Notes: generated by a model not told the origin, from the letters alone. A stretch of DNA of 64,000 nucleotides from Paludibacter sp. (GCA_028710415.1 JAQTUE010000020.1:51016-115015), one strand, 5' to 3'; positions 40,137 to 48,814 are shown, counted from the first letter of the stretch. Numbers and translations: made by a program.

Positions 40137-40503
40137 TGTCCTGTTGGATATACAAACTTATCCGGAACAATTAATTTTACTGTTTGACTGTTATCTCTTT
40201 ATTTCCAACTCATGTATCTTTAGGATATTAAACCAGAATTAGTTAATTCGCTTCAAAAGTACGAACTATCTTTAAACTTTCAAAGCTTTTATTCACTTAT
40301 TTAAAATAAACATAAAAGTACTGAAATTAGGGTATTAAAAAATCGTACAAACAATTACAATCTGTACGGTTTTCAATAGGGCAGGGGGCTGTTCCTTTTT
40401 ATTACTAAATGCTATTAGTGAGGTGAATTTAACGGTCGAAACTTTTTATTACCTTATCAACTAAATTAACTCAATCAACCAATTAACTAATCAACCAACT
40501 AAC
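40137..40503. repeat. Long direct repeat right of the KilA-N gene (hairpin copy 3)
   Basis: Second full copy of the 38758-39125 repeat in the same orientation, with CGTACAAACA in place of the perfect hairpin arm. It also ends in octamer repeats (40464-40503). Confidence 0.85.
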
Positions 40504-40673
40504 AGGCTGATTTTTTTTCTGAGTGAAAGTCTACTGATGTTTCAAAAGTTGAAATAATCAGTGACAATGAAAGGATAATTCAATCTCATCACCATCACAT
40601 TTTCGTATTTTTATGTTTTACTCTTATTTCCAACTAGGATATCATTTAGATATCTTAACCTATTAATGATATG

Positions 40674-40722
40674 ATACATCTAAGTTACATCTAAGATACA
40701 TCTAAGATACATCTAAGATACA
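40674..40722. repeat. 11-bp tandem repeat
   Basis: Four full copies and a part of ATACATCTAAG, one with a T for A change. The period of 11 bases is close to one helical turn. No function is evident. Confidence 0.85.
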
Positions 40723-40915
40723 AGGTAAACATCATGGTGATATCCTGAAGTTTAAATTTCAAACAAAAAAAATCAGTAGGAAAAGTTGTAAGAACATTAT
40801 TTTGAGAATTCAGGCGTCCTGTTCATTCAATAAAGTTAGTACAAACTGCTGAAAACAGGGAAGGAGTAACAAAATTATCAGGGATCGGACTAAACCTTGA
40901 ACCGCCTGAACAGTC

Positions 40916-40976
40916 TTAAGTAATGGTCATGATATATTGTCCCATTTTAAATTGATATTTTGATCAAAAGTACTTG
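40916..40976. repeat. MITE-like element, copy E (degenerate)
   Basis: Starts TTAAGTAATGG, contains TTGTCCCATTTT and ends AAGTACTTGA, so it fits the short form of the TTAAGTA family with more changes. Confidence 0.5.
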
Positions 40977-40984
40977 AAATATAG

Positions 40985-41236
40985 ATCACATAGTTGCACA
41001 TAGTCACATAGTTGCACATAGTTTAAATCCCATTGAATAAGAACATACCTGGTTTAGATTTCGAATACATATGGAACATCCCGGGTATCGGGAGAACACA
41101 TAGTCAATTACTTCCGTATTCGAATCGAAAAACTTGATGCATTGAAACTATGTATTCTCCCGATACTAGGGATGTACCATATGTCTACTAATTAACAAGC
41201 TATGTGAATCTATGTAACTATGTGCAACTATGTGAT
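40985..41236. repeat. 252-bp nested inverted repeat before the heparinase gene
   Basis: Outer arms 40985-41004 and 41217-41236 are perfect 20-base inverted copies, and the left arm is itself followed by a tandem partial copy. Inner arms 41068-41104 and 41147-41183 (37 bases) are inverted copies with four mismatches. No reading frame is supported. This fills much of the 1.35-kb gene-free stretch 40021-41374. Confidence 0.85.
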
Positions 41237-41374
41237 TAAAAATAAGATATTAAATTATTCCACGTACATAGTAAATTCCGGAGTACCAATGAGTACTGGC
41301 ATTTGTTTATTTTTATCAACAAACAACATGCCATTATTTTTACTAGTTTTGTTGCATAATTAATTCTACCACCC

Positions 41375-44014
41375 ATGAAACACTTTTTTAGACAATTAAA
41401 AACCAGGATTTTAAATGAACGACTTGCTGTCATCCTGATTCTTTTTTTACTCCCTGCAAGTATCTTTGCAGCCACCATCGGTGAAATTTCCCGTACCGGA
41501 AGCCTGTTACCCGATGGCAGTTACCGCTGGAATTATACCTGCCGGATTAATTCTGCAGAAAAAACTCCGGAACAGATAACTGTCAGCATAACTGCACCAA
41601 CAGATTTTCCATTTAAGGTAACTGGCTTGCCCAAAACGCTGTCGGTTGATACACTGGCCGGAAATTTGGTGGAATTTAGCATCATTGTGCCTGCCTCGTA
41701 TATTACCGAACCGGTAAATTTGACGACATTTAACCTGAAGTTGGAACTTAAGACAGGAGCAGGGGTAGAGGGTTCTAAAAAGTTTAGTGTACGCGGTCCG
41801 TTGCCGGAGCATCCACGGCTTTTTGTACGCAAGAATGAACTGGCTGACATTAAACGCCGCATGAGCAGTCCGGATTTCTATGATATCAAACCGGTATTTA
41901 ATTTACAGAAAAGCTATGCTACCGATGGAAAGGTGGATTCGGAGAAACCAAACGAACAAATCCGCCAGAAAATGGAAGCGTTGGCACTGGAATACCTGTC
42001 AGACCCAACATCAAAAAAAGCATCCGGAAAAGAAGCGATCGCGCTGGCCATCAATTACCTTACATCGTATTCCACCTTCCGTACCACCGTTGCAACCAGT
42101 TATGAGGATAATACCAATACCTACGAGGCCATCTTGGGCAGCGCGCTGGTATACGACTGGTGCTACCCGTTGTTGACTGCTTCCCAAAAAGCGGACCTGA
42201 TGGGCGGTATGAAAAAAGTATGTTTGCTGGGTGAATATGGTCTGCCAGGAACCGGAAAAGTACAGTACCTTGCCGGACATTACGGGGAATGTGCACCGAC
42301 TATTTTCATGGCTGTGGGAATTGCTACGTACGATGAAGATCCTACTTTTTTTGATTTTGAATACAACGAGCAGGTGAATAAGTTTGCCCCGTCGCGTAAC
42401 CCCATGTACAAAGCGGGTACACACCACCAGGGAGCACAGTATATCCATGTGCGGTACACGAATGAACTGTTGCAGCATTTTATGTTGAATAAACTGGGAA
42501 TCAGTCCGTATGTACCTGAAATCATTACAGCAGTGTACCGGGCTATTTATGATATTATTCCACAACGAACGGATATGGACGGTATGCCAGAAGGGGATGG
42601 CCACAACAGGCTTGAAATGGGCTACAGTGAGTTGTTTTACCTGGCGGCCAACCTGTCGAAAGACCCCGTGCTGCAAACGGTTTCCAAAAAGTTCCTGATG
42701 AACGGAAAACATCAGAGTGCGAGGCTGTTTATTTACCACAACGCGGACATTGCAGCCAAACCCATGGACAGCCTTTGCCTGAGCCGCTTTTTCCCATCGC
42801 CATCGGGAATCATGATTGCAAGGACGAAATGGGACCTTGATAAAACCGATTATGAATCGAATGCCATGGTGGTACTGATGAATATGAAGGAATATAATGC
42901 ACAGAACCATACCCACCTGGATGCAGGGCATTTTGGGATTTTATATAAAGGGCATCTGGCTCTGGATGCAGGGATTTACCAGGGCAAGGACCCACAGAAC
43001 GGTTGGGCCAAGCTGAACTATACCAATTATTATGCCCGTACGATTGCCCATAATTCGTTATTGGTGCTTGATCCGAATGAACCGTTACCGATCAGCTGGG
43101 ACAAGAAAGCAGTAGTGAAGGCGCGTGATGGCGGACAGTTTTTCTTTGCCGACCATGCCTGGGATAACAGCAAACTGATGTTTGATGCCGGAAAGTCGTC
43201 CGAGATACTGGCCGAGGAAATTGCACCGGGCTTGCAACCTGAATACACTTACCTAAAAGGGGATATTGCCAATGCCTACAACGTGCCTAAATTTATTGCT
43301 GCCTATCCGCCCAAAGTGGAAACTGTGCGACGTAGCTTTGTATTCCTGAACCATAAATCAAGCGATATCCCGGGAACACTGATCGTTCTGGATAAAGTGG
43401 TTTCGACCAATGCATCTTTTAAAAAGACCTGGCTACTGCATTCGCAAAACGAACCAGCCATTTCCGGAAACAAAATTACAGCGGTGAATACTACAAATGG
43501 ACGCAACGGAAAGCTGCTGACGACCGTCTTGCTTCCTGAAACTGATAACCGGACGATTGAAAAGATCGGCGGGCCCGGGAAAGAGTATTGGGCAGATGGA
43601 AAAAACTGGGGCAGCGTGACCCAGGAAGATGCCGGAACATGGAGAATAGAACTATCGCCTGTAAAAAGTTCGCTATCCGATAACTTCCTGAATGTGATCC
43701 AGGCCATGGATGCCGGTTATAATCCTTCGAAACAACCCGTAACAAGCGTTTATTCTGAAAATAAGGAATTCGTAGCTATCCAGGTTAAGGACCGCATAGT
43801 GGCTGAACAACTGTCATTGGGCAAGAACGGGAATGCAATTAAATTTACCCTGGGAGATAAAAATACGGGGTATAAAGTACTGGTAACCGATTTAAGTGCC
43901 GGAAGCTGGAAAGTTACCTGTGGGGCAGGAGTGAAGCATTTCAGCGTAGCAGAAGCTGCCGGGACCCTTTATTTTGAAAGCAATGGGGGTGGGTTTTTGA
44001 TGGAGAAAGAGTAG
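41375..44014 (+). CDS. Exported heparinase II/III-family polysaccharide lyase
   Basis: An 879-residue protein with a signal peptide after a longer basic N-terminus (about residues 1-33). A beta-rich N-domain (35-150) leads to an alpha/alpha-toroid module from HPRLFVRKNELADIKRRM (about 150-480). The heparinase II/III-like C-terminal beta module follows, with QNHTHLDAGHFGILYKGH (about 510-527), where the family has catalytic His and Tyr. Substrate (alginate, heparin or another uronan) cannot be fixed. No T9SS domain is present, so it may stay in the periplasm. G+C is high: 36 of 60 in 42121-42180. Confidence 0.85.
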   Translation: MKHFFRQLKTRILNERLAVILILFLLPASIFAATIGEISRTGSLLPDGSYRWNYTCRINSAEKTPEQITVSITAPTDFPFKVTGLPKTLSVDTLAGNLVEFSIIVPASYITEPVNLTTFNLKLELKTGAGVEGSKKFSVRGPLPEHPRLFVRKNELADIKRRMSSPDFYDIKPVFNLQKSYATDGKVDSEKPNEQIRQKMEALALEYLSDPTSKKASGKEAIALAINYLTSYSTFRTTVATSYEDNTNTYEAILGSALVYDWCYPLLTASQKADLMGGMKKVCLLGEYGLPGTGKVQYLAGHYGECAPTIFMAVGIATYDEDPTFFDFEYNEQVNKFAPSRNPMYKAGTHHQGAQYIHVRYTNELLQHFMLNKLGISPYVPEIITAVYRAIYDIIPQRTDMDGMPEGDGHNRLEMGYSELFYLAANLSKDPVLQTVSKKFLMNGKHQSARLFIYHNADIAAKPMDSLCLSRFFPSPSGIMIARTKWDLDKTDYESNAMVVLMNMKEYNAQNHTHLDAGHFGILYKGHLALDAGIYQGKDPQNGWAKLNYTNYYARTIAHNSLLVLDPNEPLPISWDKKAVVKARDGGQFFFADHAWDNSKLMFDAGKSSEILAEEIAPGLQPEYTYLKGDIANAYNVPKFIAAYPPKVETVRRSFVFLNHKSSDIPGTLIVLDKVVSTNASFKKTWLLHSQNEPAISGNKITAVNTTNGRNGKLLTTVLLPETDNRTIEKIGGPGKEYWADGKNWGSVTQEDAGTWRIELSPVKSSLSDNFLNVIQAMDAGYNPSKQPVTSVYSENKEFVAIQVKDRIVAEQLSLGKNGNAIKFTLGDKNTGYKVLVTDLSAGSWKVTCGAGVKHFSVAEAAGTLYFESNGGGFLMEKE

Positions 44015-44019
44015 GGGGA

Positions 44020-44147
44020 TTGGTTAATTGGTTGATTCGTTAATTGGTTGATTCGTTAATTGGTTAATTGGTTGATTAGTTGATTGGTTAATTGGTTGAT
44101 TAGTTGATTGGTTAATTGGTTCATTCGTTGATTGGTTCATTGTTTAA
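44020..44147. repeat. Octamer tandem repeat (TTGGTTAA/TTGGTTGA)
   Basis: About 16 units of 8 bases alternate between TTGGTTAA, TTGGTTGA, TTCGTTAA and similar forms. Complementary runs of the same octamers lie at 39075-39123 and 40464-40503. Confidence 0.9.
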
Positions 44148-44360
44148 TAATGAGGTTTCTGGGTAAAGCTGTGACTAACAAACCCAGTGAGTGAAAAGAC
44201 AAAAATACGGGTTTTAAATACGCGCAATTATTCAGCTGATTAGATATATTTTGGATTAGTAAATTATCAATTCAATATTCTGTGAGCCTTTATCATCTAT
44301 CAGGAGGTTGGAAGCGGGTTTTTCCGTCAATAAATCAACAAATGCATCTATGGATCTATA

Positions 44361-44420
44361 GTTTGATATCAAACAAAATTGTTTGATTGTATAGAATAAA
44401 TTTGTATTTTTGCATCAAAC
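44361..44420. promoter_or_regulatory. Operator-like cluster of GTTTGAT/ATCAAAC half-sites
   Basis: Half-sites lie at 44361-44367 (+), 44368-44374 (-), 44381-44387 (+) and 44414-44420 (-). The first two form a perfect 14-base palindrome; the second and third form ATCAAACAAAATTGTTTGAT. They overlap both promoter boxes of the ATPase regulator gene, so binding would block RNA polymerase. Autoregulation is an inference. Confidence 0.65.
44382..44412 (+). promoter_or_regulatory. Promoter for the AlbA/Schlafen-type regulator
   Basis: TTTG (44382-44385), a 19-base spacer and TATTTTTG (44405-44412) match the Bacteroidetes consensus exactly. The leader is about 135 bases. Confidence 0.7.
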
Positions 44421-44553
44421 AATTAAGTAAGTATTTGTAATTAAATTGTTTATTATCCTAGTTCACCTTCTAAACCTTGAATGAAAAAATTAGATGCTAA
44501 GAGATAGCTAACTTCTGAGTTTAGTAAAATTGCTAAAAAAACAGTTGAAATCT

Positions 44554-45960
44554 ATGGAGTCTGCAATCATTCCAACAACCGAAAGTATAACAACAGAGTT
44601 TAAAACATCATTCAATGAGGATGTAATAGAAACTCTTGTTGCCTTTTCAAATGCGAAAGGTGGAACTATATATGTGGGAGTTTCGGATAAGGGAGAGGTT
44701 AAAGGTGTGCAATTGGGAACTGAAACTATCCCGAATTGGATTAACGAAGTCAAAAATAAGACAACTCCACAAATTATACCCGATGCTGAAATACTTCTTG
44801 TTGACAATAAAACGGTTGTTACCTTGTATGCCATGGAATACCCGATAAAACCGGTTTCTGTTCGGGGAAGATATTATAAACGGTCAGGCAATTCGAATCA
44901 CTTGTTATCGGCTTCCGAAGTGTCCAATATGCATTTGCAAACGGTAAATTCGAGTTGGGACTATTATCTTAGATCAGGCAAATCTATTGCTGATATATCG
45001 AAAGAAAAAATTCAAAAAGTAATAGAGATTATTACACGAAGAAACCCATCAAAACAAATAAAATCTGTTGATGAATTTTTACTGAAAAATGAACTTGTAA
45101 AGGGCGAAGGAATTACAAATGCTTGTTTTTTGATGTTTTGTAAAGATGAAAATCTATTTACAACGATTCAAATGGGACATTTTGCTTCCGAAACAGTTAT
45201 CAAGGATGATGTTACTACATCAAATGATATACTCTCGCAAGTGGATGAAGTAATGTCCTTTGTAATAAAACACATCAATAAGGAAATCATCATTACCGGC
45301 AAGGTTGAAAATACAGAACACTGGCAGTATCCAATCGAAGGAATACGTGAAATTGTATTAAACATGATAATTCATCGGGATTATACTTCTTCGTTTGATT
45401 CACAGATAAAGATTTTCCCTGATCATATTTTGTTTTATAATCCTGGGAGTTTGCCCGATTCTATTACCATTGAACAATTGCTGGCAAATACTTATGTGTC
45501 AACTCCTCGCAATCGACAGGTAGCAAAGCTGGTGAAAGAGATGGGTATGATAGAAAAATACGGAACAGGAATTAAGCGCGTTCGTAAAATATTTATAGAT
45601 TACGGATTGCAGGAACCAAAATTTGAAAATATACCTGGCGGATTTGCTGTTACAGTTTTTGCAGAAACTGAAAAAGTCTCAATTATAGGTGATATTGTGT
45701 ATAAAGACCTTGAAAAAGACCTTGAAAAAGACCTTGAAAAAGACCTTGAAAAAGGGTTGGTAAAATTATCCATTAATCAACAAAAAATAATTGATCAGAT
45801 AAATATTAATAAATACATTTCACAATCTGAATTATCAATAATAATAGGTATTAATGAGAAAAACATAAGAAATAACTTTAAAAAATTAAAAAATTTTGGT
45901 GTAATTAAGCGTATTGGACCGGATAAAGGTGGTTATTGGGAAGTTATTGAAAAATCTTAA
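44554..45960 (+). CDS. AlbA/Schlafen-type ATPase transcription regulator
   Basis: 468 residues from ATG at 44554; a TTG at 44530 would add eight. Residues about 8-130 form an AlbA_2 (Schlafen-type) domain (TTEFKTSFNEDVIETLVAFSNAKGG). A GHKL-like ATPase C-terminal module follows (EGIREIVLNMIIHRDYTS, the N-box; KYGTGIKRVRKIF). Next is a linker of four DLEK units encoded by a 12-base tandem repeat (45703-45750). Last is a winged helix (QSELSIIIGINEKNIRNN) ending RIGPDKGGYWEVIEKS. Such proteins are often mislabelled RecG-like. DNA-binding control, probably of its own promoter, is inferred. Confidence 0.8.
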   Translation: MESAIIPTTESITTEFKTSFNEDVIETLVAFSNAKGGTIYVGVSDKGEVKGVQLGTETIPNWINEVKNKTTPQIIPDAEILLVDNKTVVTLYAMEYPIKPVSVRGRYYKRSGNSNHLLSASEVSNMHLQTVNSSWDYYLRSGKSIADISKEKIQKVIEIITRRNPSKQIKSVDEFLLKNELVKGEGITNACFLMFCKDENLFTTIQMGHFASETVIKDDVTTSNDILSQVDEVMSFVIKHINKEIIITGKVENTEHWQYPIEGIREIVLNMIIHRDYTSSFDSQIKIFPDHILFYNPGSLPDSITIEQLLANTYVSTPRNRQVAKLVKEMGMIEKYGTGIKRVRKIFIDYGLQEPKFENIPGGFAVTVFAETEKVSIIGDIVYKDLEKDLEKDLEKDLEKGLVKLSINQQKIIDQININKYISQSELSIIIGINEKNIRNNFKKLKNFGVIKRIGPDKGGYWEVIEKS

Positions 45961-45964
45961 TTAA

Positions 45965-46327
45965 ATCGGCAGAATTGAACAATATGGAACTGGCATTAAA
46001 AGAATCCGCGATTATTTCTTAGATTATAATTTACCAGAACCTGAATTTAAATTAGTTCAAGATGGTTTTATGGTAAAGGTTAATGGAATCATAATGAGAA
46101 AAAATGTCAATGAAAATGTCACTGAAAATGTCACTGAAAAAAGATTAGTTCAACTATATAATCAAATAAAAAGTAATAATTTCATATCAATAGATCAACT
46201 TGCTGAAAAATTAAATGTAACCAGACGTACAATTCTACGCGATATAGAAAAACTTAAAAAAAACAGTAAAATTCAAAGAATTGGACCAGATAAAGGTGGT
46301 TATTGGCAAATTATTGAACCTGATTAA
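45965..46327 (+). pseudogene. 5'-truncated second copy of the ATPase regulator
   Basis: The frame opens right after a stop at 45962 with RIEQYGTGIKRIRDYFLDY, which is the ATPase-end segment of the gene before it, and goes on through an NVTE linker (12-base tandem units at 46103-46138) into a complete winged helix (IDQLAEKLNVTRRTILRDIE) ending RIGPDKGGYWQIIEPD. The AlbA domain and most of the ATPase part are absent. An ATG at 46070 could still yield an 85-residue free winged-helix protein. Confidence 0.75.
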
Positions 46328-46373
46328 TCTAATGTATTATCTTCAATTTAAAATTTAAGATTGATAATTGAGT

Positions 46374-46560
46374 ATCACTCCTTGCAATCGACAGAAAGCA
46401 AAGCTGGAGAAAAAGAAGGGAATGATAGAAAAATACGGAACAGGAACTAAGCGCGTTCTTAAAATGTTTATTGAGTACGGATTGCAGGAACCAAAATTTC
46501 AAAACATATGGGTGGATTTGCTGTTCTTGTTTTTGCAGGAACAGAAATATGTAAGTCAAA
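46374..46560 (+). pseudogene. Fragment of the ATPase regulator, frameshifted
   Basis: About 187 bases matching 45498-45685 of the intact gene at DNA level. The translation reads NRQKAKLEKKKGMIEKYGTG and KMFIEYGLQEPKF, then leaves the frame. No winged helix follows. Confidence 0.8.
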
Positions 46561-46572
46561 GACTATTCACTA

Positions 46573-47064
46573 TCAGAAACTTAGTTTATTGAGTATTTCA
46601 GCCATTCTATCCACTTTTGTATCATCATTCTTTGCAGCATAGATCCAGTCGATAAAGGCTTTTTGTTCGGCTTCGGGCTTATTCATGAAGTTCCGGTAGG
46701 CGAGGGGATCTTCCTTGAGGCATGTCATGAAATCTTCGTGGCTTACATGGGGCAATTGTTCGGAATACAGGATGATATGCACCGTGTCTCCATCATTCTT
46801 ACCAATCTTTTTACGAATTTCCGCTTTTACAGGTAAAAACATCATGCCATCACTCATGGCCATCAGGTGGTAATTGTTAATCTCATACCCATCAATACTA
46901 CCACGGACCTTGACCCAGCCAAAATAAGCATGTTTATCTTTTGGTATCTCGGGGATTACGGCAAAAGTCCAACCTCCTTTGTCGGAGTATTTCTTAAGGA
47001 GGTATTGATTGTCTACAAGGGGAGTTTCAGCAACAAGTAAGGGTTCCATAGATGAATAAAGCAT
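46573..47064 (-). CDS. YdeI/OmpD-associated, DUF1905-type protein
   Basis: A 163-residue cytosolic protein. The N-terminal 100 residues form a DUF1905 barrel (GWTFAVIPEIPKDKHAYFGWVKVRGSIDGYEI; LPVKAEIRKKIGKNDGDTVHI). The C-terminal part is the YdeI-type helical segment (FIDWIYAAKNDDTKVDRMAEIL). Function of the family is unknown. A second ATG five codons in (47049) is possible. It ends close to the broken regulator fragment. Confidence 0.75.
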   Translation of the reverse strand: MLYSSMEPLLVAETPLVDNQYLLKKYSDKGGWTFAVIPEIPKDKHAYFGWVKVRGSIDGYEINNYHLMAMSDGMMFLPVKAEIRKKIGKNDGDTVHIILYSEQLPHVSHEDFMTCLKEDPLAYRNFMNKPEAEQKAFIDWIYAAKNDDTKVDRMAEILNKLSF

Positions 47065-47091
47065 TTAAAGGGGAAATCGGAATATTTAATA

Positions 47092-47165
47092 TAAGTAATT
47101 GGAACAATTTAATGTCGTAATTTTAATTCAAGAGAATAGAATCAAATATCCTTCCGGGTACTTAA
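47092..47165. repeat. MITE-like element, copy C (74 bp)
   Basis: TAAGTAATTGGAACAATTTA at the left and CCGGGTACTTAA at the right, with AGAGAATAGAA in the middle: the short form, same length as copy B. Confidence 0.65.
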
Positions 47166-47194
47166 CAGTATATGAGTTTGCAGCTTTTGCAGGG

Positions 47195-48514
47195 TTAAAT
47201 CTTGAATTCTATAATTTCTTTAGTATCAGGAGTTACCCGAAAGCGGTTATCCAGTCGCTGCCCTACAATCCATACCACCTCATCACCGGATACCAACAAC
47301 CAGCTATGCTCTTTTTCGAGTAGACTGAGTTTGTTATTAATGAAAAAATCACTTATTTTCTTTGACTGAGTCATTCCAAAGGGAACAAATGTATCTCCAT
47401 CCCTCCAACGACGTAATACCAACGGGAACGTAATTTTAGAGGCATCCACCTGAACACAGTCAGGCTCTTTTGAAACCTGAAAGCCGTTTGAAATAATTTT
47501 GCGGCTGATTTTCATGGTGAAGGGCAATTCCAGAACATAGTCATCTTCGGCAATCTGATAATCATCCATGGAAATTTCTTCAATTTTGCTGATCAGCAGG
47601 TATTCCCGGTCCTTAATCAAACGGTGGGTTTCGGAAAAGAACACTTTCCCCGATTCACCATCCATTTGGGAAGTAACCTGTTCGATCAATGAAGGGCCAA
47701 AACCATAGGGATGCAGTAATTCGTACATCAAGGTAGGGATATGTTGCTGTTTTTTAATATTATCAATGTTCATTTTGATTAATCCCGGTTCAATATGAAC
47801 AATCAGGGCTTTCATTTTATCAATTGCGTTTTGATAAACAGCCCATGTTCCTTCAAAACGTACCAGGGAGTCGTATAATGTTTGACGGACGGATGGATTA
47901 ATCTCAGACAACAGGGGCAACACTTCATTCCTGAATTTATTACGCTGGTAGTCGAGCGTGGCATTGGTGGAGTCTTCAATATGATCCAGATCGTACCTTA
48001 CGAGGTAAGTTTCCAATTCCAGCCTGGTACAACATAGCAGTGGACGCACCACTTTATGGTTGCGTGGCTGGATACCGGTAAGACCCTTTAATCCGGTACC
48101 ACGAACCAGATTCATAAGCATGGTTTCGATGCTGTCATCGGCATGATGGGCCACCGCAATAGCCTGAGCATCCTGATTATAAAGCAATTCGTAGAACCAA
48201 TCATACCTCAGGTCACGGGCTGCCATTTCAATGGATATCTTATGCTCTTCAGCATACTCAGATGTTTCAAAATCAACAGAATAATATGGAAGCCTTAGGT
48301 CTTTGGCAAGTGTACGAACAAATAACTCATCCCGGTCGGACTCATCCATTCTCAAATGAAAATTGCAATGTGCTACCAGACAGTCATATCCCAATGCCAA
48401 TAGGACATGAAGCAACACCACGGAATCTGTTCCACCACTTACTCCCACAATAATTTTACCTTCGGGAACCAGTAATTGGTGATTTTGAATGTAAGTTTGA
48501 ACTTTTTGTTGCAT
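47195..48514 (-). CDS. tilS: tRNA(Ile)-lysidine synthetase
   Basis: 439 residues from ATG at 48514. A longer reading from TTG at 48562 would add 16 residues that overlap the -7 promoter box and is rejected. The PP-loop SGGTDS (about 26-31) binds ATP. HCNFHLR and AVAHHADDSIETMLMNLVRGTGL are TilS hallmarks. The C-terminal region ends in the TilS C-domain (RRWRDGDTFVPFGMTQSKKISDFFINNK). It converts C34 of the AUA-reading tRNA to lysidine and is essential in bacteria. Confidence 0.95.
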   Translation of the reverse strand: MQQKVQTYIQNHQLLVPEGKIIVGVSGGTDSVVLLHVLLALGYDCLVAHCNFHLRMDESDRDELFVRTLAKDLRLPYYSVDFETSEYAEEHKISIEMAARDLRYDWFYELLYNQDAQAIAVAHHADDSIETMLMNLVRGTGLKGLTGIQPRNHKVVRPLLCCTRLELETYLVRYDLDHIEDSTNATLDYQRNKFRNEVLPLLSEINPSVRQTLYDSLVRFEGTWAVYQNAIDKMKALIVHIEPGLIKMNIDNIKKQQHIPTLMYELLHPYGFGPSLIEQVTSQMDGESGKVFFSETHRLIKDREYLLISKIEEISMDDYQIAEDDYVLELPFTMKISRKIISNGFQVSKEPDCVQVDASKITFPLVLRRWRDGDTFVPFGMTQSKKISDFFINNKLSLLEKEHSWLLVSGDEVVWIVGQRLDNRFRVTPDTKEIIEFKI

Positions 48515-48559
48515 AATATATCTGTTTTGACGTATCTTTGTACTAATTAAACGTATCGA

Positions 48560-48567
48560 CAAAGATA
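48560..48567 (-). promoter_or_regulatory. -7 box for tilS
   Basis: TATCTTTG on the minus strand, about 46 bases before the tilS ATG. A TTG at 48591-48593 is a possible but distant -33 box. Confidence 0.45.
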
Positions 48568-48597
48568 TTGTTTTTATTTTAATACTTTTCCAACGAA

Positions 48598-48746
48598 TTA
48601 AGTAATTGAAACAATATAATGTCTTGTTTTATCTCTTCTTAAAAATGACCTCTCCCTAACCCTCTCCCAAGGAGAGGGCATCAGTGCTGAGGGTTTTAGA
48701 AGTTTTATATAAAATTAGAGGACACTATTTACTTCCGATTACTTAA
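48598..48746. repeat. MITE-like element, copy D (149 bp)
   Basis: Begins TTAAGTAAT and ends ATTACTTAA, and the next 20 bases at each end pair imperfectly (AATGTC against GACACT). A CTCTCCCAAGGAGAGGG hairpin lies in the middle. It sits between the divergent tilS and nitroreductase genes. Confidence 0.75.
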
Positions 48747-48814
48747 ATCCAAAATGAAGTGAGAACTTGTTCTGGAATAGTATAAATGGCAGTTAATTCA
48801 ACAAAGTTAGATAC

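Noticed and set aside
42011..42931. 306-codon open frame antisense to the heparinase-type lyase
   Set aside because: It lies wholly inside a clear lyase gene, reads as low-quality protein rich in His, Arg and Phe, and follows from the high G+C of that gene.
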